A DNA stretch of 13,871 nt. Source: Candidatus Woesearchaeota archaeon. GTDB lineage: Archaea; Nanobdellota; Nanobdellia; Woesearchaeales; JAGVYO01. The position numbers were made by a program, and so were the translations under genes. Every line of letters begins with the position of its first letter. Position 1 is the first letter of the stretch. The stretch lies in assembly GCA_018303225.1 (NCBI GenBank), contig JAGVYO010000027.1:28404-42274 (forward strand), given 5' to 3'. Below the pieces are notes generated by a model that did no database searches, was not told the DNA's origin, and saw only the letters and a list, made by a program, of their open reading frames with translations. Of the stretch, positions 1-4,674 are shown piece by piece.

Positions 1-1
1 G

Positions 2-598
2 ACAAGCTGCCAAGAGATTCCGCCGGAAGAAAAAGGCGTTCTGTACATTGGTGATATCCCTATCCGTGAAATTATGGCAAACATGGATTTAGGACGGGTT
101 GTGGATACCACAAAAGTAGCAGCCGCAGATACGGTTGCACGATTGTACGTTAATTCTCCCCCTAGATTCAATGATCCTGCAATGTGGGTAACTATTTGGC
201 TGGAATTCCCTAAGTCAGGTATTGTTTTACGAGCCTATGATAGTCCCCCATCTCGTGGGCCGCTTGATGTAGAAAGCGTATTTGCCGATACCACTGCCGA
301 TTTTGCGGTATTGGACCAACGAGTTCAGGGAACCGATCGGGTAAAGCTTGGCCCATTCAGTAACCCCAACTTACCGGAGGGTTGGGAGACCCAACGGGAA
401 TACCAAGGACGCAAAACAAACGTCCCTTACCGAGAACAGAGAACAGAAGATCAGGATTTATTGGACGCTGCCAATCAATTGTTGAGATATGGGGTGCGAA
501 AAGCCGAGAACGAAACCAGCTGGAAATTCCCGGCAGCTCCAAAGAAAGTCCAGCGTTTCAGGACAAGCGGACACCGGAACGGAATTAAATTTGTGTGA
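2..598 (+). CDS. Unrecognised protein, 3' part (5' end outside window)
   Basis: An open frame runs from the window edge to a TGA at 596-598, giving at least 198 residues. No in-frame stop lies upstream of the internal ATGs at 74 and 83, so the gene probably starts outside the window. I do not recognise the family. The visible part has a mixed alpha/beta look, with a hydrophobic beta-like stretch around MWVTIWLEF and a hydrophilic, Arg/Lys-rich C-terminus. There is no signal peptide, membrane segment or metal-binding Cys/His cluster. It is read in the same direction as the tRNA/RNA polymerase region, but a T-rich tract and a strong TATA box separate them, so it is probably a different transcription unit. 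If the true start is the ATG at 74 it would be a 174-residue protein. I am fairly sure it is coding because of its length and the terminator after it, but cannot assign a role. Confidence 0.6.
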   Translation, partial: TSCQEIPPEEKGVLYIGDIPIREIMANMDLGRVVDTTKVAAADTVARLYVNSPPRFNDPAMWVTIWLEFPKSGIVLRAYDSPPSRGPLDVESVFADTTADFAVLDQRVQGTDRVKLGPFSNPNLPEGWETQREYQGRKTNVPYREQRTEDQDLLDAANQLLRYGVRKAENETSWKFPAAPKKVQRFRTSGHRNGIKFV

Positions 599-620
599 AG
601 TACGGGGTCCACTGCGATCG

Positions 621-642
621 CTTAACCATTACTTAACCATTA
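621..642. repeat. Tandem duplication of an 11-bp unit
   Basis: The unit CTTAACCATTA occurs twice head to tail (621-631 and 632-642), directly after a GCGATCGC palindrome (614-621). It lies just behind the stop of the left-edge gene. It may be only a slippage duplication; no function is evident. Confidence 0.7.
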
Positions 643-654
643 GAAAGTAATGAA

Positions 655-672
655 CTCTTTTCTTTTTCTTTC
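655..672 (+). terminator. T-rich transcription terminator
   Basis: Runs of T broken by single C residues (CTCTTTTC, TTTTTC, TTTCC) follow the left-edge gene by about 55 nt on its coding strand. Archaeal RNA polymerase terminates at oligo-T tracts without needing a hairpin. It precedes the strong TATA box at 691, so it fits the end of one unit and the start of the next. Confidence 0.5.
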
Positions 673-683
673 CAGCTTTTTAC

Positions 684-698
684 CGAAACCTTTATAAA
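684..698 (+). promoter_or_regulatory. Archaeal TATA box with BRE-like element
   Basis: TTTATAAA at 691-698, preceded by the purine-rich CGAAACC (684-690), is the best TATA/BRE combination in the window. With the usual 26-27 nt spacing from the box centre, the transcription start falls at about 721, exactly where the long hairpin starts. No better TATA box sits at the normal distance from tRNA-Asp, so this promoter probably drives the hairpin RNA and both tRNAs, and may feed the RNA polymerase operon. Confidence 0.65.
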
Positions 699-720
699 CC
701 GCCTCTTTTTCCAAGCTCTC

Positions 721-796
721 ATGCATACCAATTTCTCAATAGTCTGTGGGCTATAATTGCGGCAATTACCACCACCGCTTGAGAGATTGCTATGCA
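721..796 (+). ncRNA. Candidate structured RNA: long near-perfect hairpin
   Basis: Bases 722-739 pair with 779-796 at 17 of 18 positions. The exceptions to Watson-Crick pairing are one C-C mismatch (728/790) and one G-U pair (733/785). Inside, GTGG (746-749) can pair with CCAC (772-775), and TAATTG (754-759) pairs perfectly with CAATTA (763-768) around a CGG loop. The helix starts one base after the start predicted from the TATA box at 691 and ends 20 nt before tRNA-Asp. It would form the 5' leader of the tRNA precursor and be released as a ~96-nt RNA by RNase P. I could not fit it to box C/D, to box H/ACA (lower stem too long, no clear pocket or K-turn) or to a tRNA. The only reading frame is 11 codons. 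Family and function are unknown; the structure itself is directly visible. Confidence 0.55.
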
Positions 797-816
797 GTTA
801 GATGGCTTCGGTTACT

Positions 817-925
817 GCCCTGGTAGTGTAGTGGCCTATCATGGAGCCCTGTCGAGGCCTTCCATCGCAAGATGGAGAATGACCAGGGTAAGGCTCCGAC
901 CCGGGTTCAAATCCCGGCCAGGGCG
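817..925 (+). tRNA. tRNA-Asp (anticodon GTC), intron-containing
   Basis: The acceptor stem GCCCTGG (817-823) pairs perfectly with CCAGGGC (918-924), followed by discriminator G925, as expected for Asp. The T arm is CCGGG/CCCGG (901-905/913-917) with a 7-nt TTCAAAT loop. The anticodon stem GAGCC/GGCTC (844-848/892-896) is interrupted by about 36 extra nucleotides. The anticodon GTC is at 851-853. The D stem is weak and includes a G-U pair, as is common in tRNA-Asp. CCA is not encoded. The gene lies 20 nt after the hairpin RNA and 34 nt before tRNA-Lys, suggesting one precursor. Confidence 0.93.
855..890 (+). other. tRNA-Asp intron, about 36 nt
   Basis: Removing 855-890 (canonical position 37/38) leaves a normal 7-nt anticodon loop; removing 854-889 would do so too. 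The intron holds a 6-bp hairpin, TCCATC (861-866) and GATGGA (871-876), closed by a GCAA tetraloop of the GNRA type. CCTG (848-851) can pair with CAGG (884-887), giving a four-base-pair central helix. That helix is shifted one nucleotide from the ideal bulge-helix-bulge register, so the exact splice points are uncertain. Removal would be by the archaeal tRNA splicing endonuclease and RtcB ligase. Confidence 0.8.
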
Positions 926-959
926 TTTCATGCTCAGGAAACGGGTAGATGAGATATAG

Positions 960-1133
960 GGGCCGGTAGCTCAGCCTGGTAGAGCACTTGACTTTTAATG
1001 CCGTACAGATTCGCCGAAAGCGGATTTGGAGGGTGCCAAAAAGGCGGTAACCTGCACGTGAAGTGCAGAACGAAAGGCCTTTTTGTGCATAAAAGCCATC
1101 AAGGGGTCGCGAGTTCGAATCTCGTCCGGCCCG
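960..1133 (+). tRNA. tRNA-Lys (anticodon TTT), with 100-nt intron
   Basis: The acceptor stem GGGCCGG (960-966) pairs perfectly with CCGGCCC (1126-1132), with discriminator G1133. The D arm is GCTC/GAGC (969-972/982-985). The anticodon stem CTTGA/TCAAG (987-991/1099-1103) encloses anticodon TTT at 994-996. The T arm is GCGAG/CTCGT (1109-1113/1121-1125) with loop TTCGAAT, and the variable loop has five bases. CCA is not encoded. The 3' end is only 14 nt from the rpoH start codon. Confidence 0.95.
998..1097 (+). other. tRNA-Lys intron, 100 nt, highly structured
   Basis: The intron sits at the canonical 37/38 position. The anticodon-loop bases CTTT (992-995) pair with AAAG (1092-1095) as the four-base-pair central helix of a standard bulge-helix-bulge. 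ATGC (998-1001) can pair with GCAT (1087-1090) next to it. Inside, 1009-1014 pairs with 1020-1025 (one G-U), 1037-1045 pairs perfectly with 1077-1085 (nine pairs), and this helix encloses a six-pair hairpin 1052-1057/1063-1068 with a GTGAA loop. The intron is long for an archaeal tRNA intron but too short to encode a homing endonuclease. Confidence 0.88.
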
Positions 1134-1147
1134 TTTCGCGCACCAAC

Positions 1148-1393
1148 ATGAAGAAACGAAAAGCGATCGTAAAGGATCATGTGCTGATTCCCAAACACGC
1201 CAAGATCAGCGAGAAGGAGAAAGAGCAGCTGTTGGAAAGATACAACATCACCTTAAAAGAGCTTCCAAAAATTCTGAAAGACGACCCGGCGATAGCCCAT
1301 TTGGATGTGAAGAACGGGGATGTCATCAAGATCATCCGCAGGAGCCCGACCGCGGGCGAGGCGGTATTCTACCGAGGTGTGGTCGGTGTATAA
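1148..1393 (+). CDS. rpoH: DNA-directed RNA polymerase subunit H
   Basis: This 81-residue protein matches archaeal RpoH (Rpb5 C-terminal domain homologue) in size and pattern: DHVLIPKHAKIS near the N-terminus, a central ELPKILKDDPA segment, and the C-terminal GDVIKIIRRSPTAGEAVFYR motif. It is an assembly and stability subunit near the downstream DNA channel. The frame remains open upstream into tRNA-Lys, but only the ATG at 1148 gives the family's normal length. It is the first gene of the polymerase operon. The 14-nt gap to the tRNA holds neither promoter nor Shine-Dalgarno sequence, so transcription must begin upstream or inside the tRNA region. Its last eight bases overlap the start of rpoB2. 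Confidence 0.95.
   Translation: MKKRKAIVKDHVLIPKHAKISEKEKEQLLERYNITLKELPKILKDDPAIAHLDVKNGDVIKIIRRSPTAGEAVFYRGVVGV
1374..1379 (+). promoter_or_regulatory. Shine-Dalgarno site deciding the rpoB2 start
   Basis: GAGGTG lies six bases before GTG 1386, inside the rpoH coding sequence. It matches the archaeal 16S 3'-end complement and favours GTG 1386 over the upstream in-frame ATG at 1320 or the GTG at 1377, which is part of the site itself. Confidence 0.65.
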
Positions 1394-2873
1394 GTACTCC
1401 AAGACCCTTATCCAGAAATATTTCGAGGAGCAGCGTTTTGTAGAGGCCGACATCGAATCCTTCAATCATTTTGTCGAGCACGAGCTGAAACGGATCATCG
1501 AGGAGAACAAGGAAATCGTCCCCACCATCATCCCGCACAATGTGGAGGATTTCAAGATCCGCTTCGACAAGATCTGGGTGATGCAGCCCGAAATCACCGA
1601 GGCTGACGGATCGAAACGGAAAATCTATCCGCAGGAGGCGCGCCTGAGGAAAATAACCTACTCCGCGCCCATGTTCATCGAGATATCGGCGCACATCAAC
1701 GAGGTGCAGCGCGAATCATTCACCACGCAGGTCGGAAACCTGCCGATCATGCTCAAGAGCAAGAACTGCCACCTCCACAAGCTGAGCCGGGAAGAGCTTA
1801 TCGAGAAGGGCGAGGATCCCGACGATCCGGGCGGCTATTTCATCATCAACGGCACGGAGAAAGTGCTGATCAACATTGAGGATCTCGCGGCCAACAAATT
1901 GCTGGTGGAGAAGAGCAACGTGGGCCCCAGCGAATATGTGGCCAAGATGTTCTCCGAGCGCGGCTCGTTCAAGATCCCGCATACCCTCGAGAAGCCCAAA
2001 GACGACATTTTCTACCTTACTTTCACCAAAGTCCGCAAGATTCCCCTCATCGTCGTGGTCAAGGCGCTGGGGCTGCTGAAGGAGCAGGAAATCACCCGCT
2101 GCATCCACCCGGACAGGCAGTATGACGAGGTGATGATCAACTTGCTGGAGTTCGTCAACATCAAGACTGAAGAGGAAGCGATGGATTACATGGCCAAGAA
2201 GATCGGCATCACCCAGGCCAAAGAGGTGCGGCTCGAGCGCACCAAGGAAATCATCGACAAATACCTACTGCCTCATCTCGGCACCAATCCGGAAGACCGA
2301 TTATTCAAGGCATACAACCTGTGCAAGATGCTGAAAACCTACCTGGCGGTCCTCAACGAGGAGCTGGATGTGGACGACAAGGACCACTACAAGAACAAGC
2401 GCCTCAAGCTGAGCGGCGACCTGCTGGCCGACCTGGTGCGCGTCAACCTCAAAGTGCTCATCGGCGACCTCCTGTACAACTTCCAGCGCATCGTCAAGCG
2501 CGGCAAATTCCCCTCTATCAAGGCCATCACCCGTGAGAAGCTGCTGACCTCCCGCATCTATTCGTCCATGGCGACGGGGTCATGGGTTGGCGGACGGAAG
2601 GGCATCTCGCAGCGGATCCAGCGCCTGAACTTCATGGAAACATTATCCCACCTGCAGCGGGTCGTCTCGCCGCTATCCTCCTCCCAGGAGAATTTTGAGG
2701 CCCGTGAGCTGCATCCCTCTCATTTAGGCAGGCTGTGCCCGATCGAGACGCCGGAGGGGACCAACATCGGCCTCCGAAAGAATCTGGCGCTGCTGGCCAG
2801 TGTATCTTCCGACGAACCGGAGGAAGAAGTCCTAAAGACGCTCCGGAACATGGGGGTAAAAACGATAAAATGA
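1386..2873 (+). CDS. rpoB2: RNA polymerase subunit B'' (N-terminal half of beta)
   Basis: This 495-residue protein is the N-terminal half of the archaeal beta-like subunit, with the protrusion, lobe and fork domains. Recognisable segments are LPIMLKSKNCHL, GGYFIINGTEKVLI, the GSWVGGRKGISQ fork region, and LCPIETPEGTNIGL near the C-terminus. It ends shortly after that motif with MGVKTIK, the usual split point for archaea with divided beta subunits. I chose GTG 1386 because it gives the family's usual start (VYKYSKTLIQKYFEE), has a Shine-Dalgarno site six bases upstream and overlaps rpoH by eight bases. An ATG at 1320 would add 22 non-homologous residues encoded inside rpoH. The TGA stop overlaps the rpoB1 ATG, so the two halves are probably translationally coupled. 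Confidence 0.95.
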   Translation: MYKYSKTLIQKYFEEQRFVEADIESFNHFVEHELKRIIEENKEIVPTIIPHNVEDFKIRFDKIWVMQPEITEADGSKRKIYPQEARLRKITYSAPMFIEISAHINEVQRESFTTQVGNLPIMLKSKNCHLHKLSREELIEKGEDPDDPGGYFIINGTEKVLINIEDLAANKLLVEKSNVGPSEYVAKMFSERGSFKIPHTLEKPKDDIFYLTFTKVRKIPLIVVVKALGLLKEQEITRCIHPDRQYDEVMINLLEFVNIKTEEEAMDYMAKKIGITQAKEVRLERTKEIIDKYLLPHLGTNPEDRLFKAYNLCKMLKTYLAVLNEELDVDDKDHYKNKRLKLSGDLLADLVRVNLKVLIGDLLYNFQRIVKRGKFPSIKAITREKLLTSRIYSSMATGSWVGGRKGISQRIQRLNFMETLSHLQRVVSPLSSSQENFEARELHPSHLGRLCPIETPEGTNIGLRKNLALLASVSSDEPEEEVLKTLRNMGVKTIK

Positions 2874-4672
2874 GCGATGTTTACCTGAACCAGAAATTTG
2901 TAGGCACATTCGATGACGGGCAGAAGTTGGCCCAGCTGATGCGGGAAGACCGCAGAAGAAATGCCCTTTCCAGCAACCTGAACGTCTTTTACGATGAGAA
3001 AAGCGACGATGTGTACGTCGAGAACGGCCGCGGCCGCGTCCGAAGGCCCCTGATTGTGGTGAGGGAGGGCCAGCCGCTGCTGACGGAAAAGCATATCCTC
3101 CAGCTCGAGAAGAATGAGATATCCTGGAGCGACCTCATCAAGCAGGGTGTCGTCGAGTACCTGGACGCGGCGGAAGAGGAGAATGCCTATGTGGCTTTCT
3201 TTGAGAAGGATCTGACGCCCGAGCACACGCATCTTGAAGTCACCCCATTGGCCATGCTGGGTATGGCCACGGCGCTGGTACCGTACGCCAATTACAACCA
3301 GAGCACCCGGCTGAACGCAGGCAGCAAAAACCAGAAGCAGGCGCTTGGATTGTACGCAGCCAATTTTGCAGTGCGCATGGATATGGATGTCAATGTCCTG
3401 AATTATCCCCAGAGCCCGATTGTGCAGACGGTGATGCATGACATCTCCGAGTATGATAAGCATCCGGCCGGCCAGAACGTGGTGGTGGCCATCATGAGCT
3501 ACAAGGGATATAACATGGAAGACGCCATCATTCTCAATAAAGCTTCTGTCGATAGGGGATTGGCAAGGTCCACCTATTTCAGGCCAGCGGTAGCCGAAGA
3601 GCTGCGGTATGCGGGCGGACTCATTGACGAGGTATCCATCCCGGACAAGGATGTCAAAGGCTATAAGTCCGAGCGGGATTACAGGTTCCTGGAAGAAGAT
3701 GGCATCATCTCTCCTGAAGCGTTCGTCAAAGAAGGGGATGTGGTCATCGGAAAGACCTCTCCGCCGAGATTCCTATCTTCCCTGGAGGAATACAGCCTGG
3801 CGTCCTCTACCCGAAGGGAAAGCTCGCTCGCCATGAAGCACGGCGAGCAGGGAATCGTTGATTTCGTGCTAATCACCGAGAACGAGGAGGGCAACAGGCT
3901 CATCGAAGTCAGAATCCGCGACCAGCGCATCCCGGAGACCGGAGACAAGTTCACGAGCCGGCATGGGCAGAAAGGAGTGGTCGGACTGATTGTACCGCAG
4001 GCCGATATGCCTTATACAGGAGCCGGCATCGTCCCGGACATCATATTTTCTCCGCACGGCATCCCCTCGCGAATGACCATCAGCCACCTCATTGAGCTGC
4101 TGGGCGGAAAAGTAGGGTCGCTGGCCGGACGGAAGATCAACGGCACGGCATTCGACGTGGAGCCCGAGGAGCGGCTGCGCCATGAATTGCTGAGCATGGG
4201 CTTCCGGGAGAACGGCGTCGAGACGATGTACAACGGCCTCACGGGCGAGATGTTCCAGGCCAAGATTTTCGTGGGCAACATGTATTACCTCAAGTTGAAG
4301 CACATGGTGGCCAACAAGCTCCACTCACGGGCACGCGGGCCGATCCAGCTGCTGACGCGCCAGCCCACCGAAGGCCGGGCCAAGGAAGGCGGCCTGCGGC
4401 TGGGAGAGATGGAGAAGGATACATTTGTGGCGCACGGCGCCTCGCTGCTGCTGAAGGAGCGCTTTGATTCGGACAAGACCCTGGTGCCCGTGTGCGAGAA
4501 CTGCGGCATCATCGCGGTGTTTGACGGCTTCAAGAACAAATCCTATTGCCCCTTGTGCAAAGAGAACACAAAAATCAGCCAGATCGAGATTTCCTACGCG
4601 TTCAAGCTGATTCTGGACGAGTTCAAGTCATTGGGGCTTTACCCGAAACTGGAGCTGGAGAGCAAGTACTGA
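2870..4672 (+). CDS. rpoB1: RNA polymerase subunit B' (C-terminal half of beta)
   Basis: This 600-residue protein carries the catalytic half of the beta-like subunit. Visible motifs are GYNMEDAIILNKASVDRG, KHGEQGIVD, the active-site stretch GDKFTSRHGQKGVVG, and the DNA-clamp and hybrid-binding region with HSRARGPIQLLTRQPTEGRA and EGGLRLGEMEKD. A C-terminal zinc ribbon has C542, C545, C560 and C563. The start ATG overlaps the rpoB2 stop (ATGA), so the frame extending further upstream is not used. The length is normal for the subunit, with no intein or insertion. The gene ends two bases before rpoA1. It assembles with B'', A' and A'' to form the catalytic core. Confidence 0.96.
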   Translation: MSDVYLNQKFVGTFDDGQKLAQLMREDRRRNALSSNLNVFYDEKSDDVYVENGRGRVRRPLIVVREGQPLLTEKHILQLEKNEISWSDLIKQGVVEYLDAAEEENAYVAFFEKDLTPEHTHLEVTPLAMLGMATALVPYANYNQSTRLNAGSKNQKQALGLYAANFAVRMDMDVNVLNYPQSPIVQTVMHDISEYDKHPAGQNVVVAIMSYKGYNMEDAIILNKASVDRGLARSTYFRPAVAEELRYAGGLIDEVSIPDKDVKGYKSERDYRFLEEDGIISPEAFVKEGDVVIGKTSPPRFLSSLEEYSLASSTRRESSLAMKHGEQGIVDFVLITENEEGNRLIEVRIRDQRIPETGDKFTSRHGQKGVVGLIVPQADMPYTGAGIVPDIIFSPHGIPSRMTISHLIELLGGKVGSLAGRKINGTAFDVEPEERLRHELLSMGFRENGVETMYNGLTGEMFQAKIFVGNMYYLKLKHMVANKLHSRARGPIQLLTRQPTEGRAKEGGLRLGEMEKDTFVAHGASLLLKERFDSDKTLVPVCENCGIIAVFDGFKNKSYCPLCKENTKISQIEISYAFKLILDEFKSLGLYPKLELESKY

Positions 4673-4674
4673 AA

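Noticed and set aside
721..816. Box C/D or H/ACA guide RNA
   Set aside because: No convincing C/C' and D/D' boxes are seen. The lower stem of about 18 pairs, and the lack of a clear pocket at the right distance from an ACA box, argue against H/ACA. It is left as an unclassified structured RNA.
998..1147. A longer RpoH starting at the ATG at 998
   Set aside because: The extra 50 codons lie in the tRNA-Lys intron and 3' exon. RpoH has its normal length from ATG 1148.
1320..1385. A longer RpoB2 starting at the ATG at 1320
   Set aside because: The added residues are Arg/Ser-rich, out of frame over rpoH, and unlike the family. GTG 1386 has a good Shine-Dalgarno site and gives the normal N-terminus.
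2720..3463. A 247-codon open frame on the minus strand
   Set aside because: It is antisense to the rpoB2/rpoB1 junction, where both proteins have clear family motifs. No promoter or recognisable protein.
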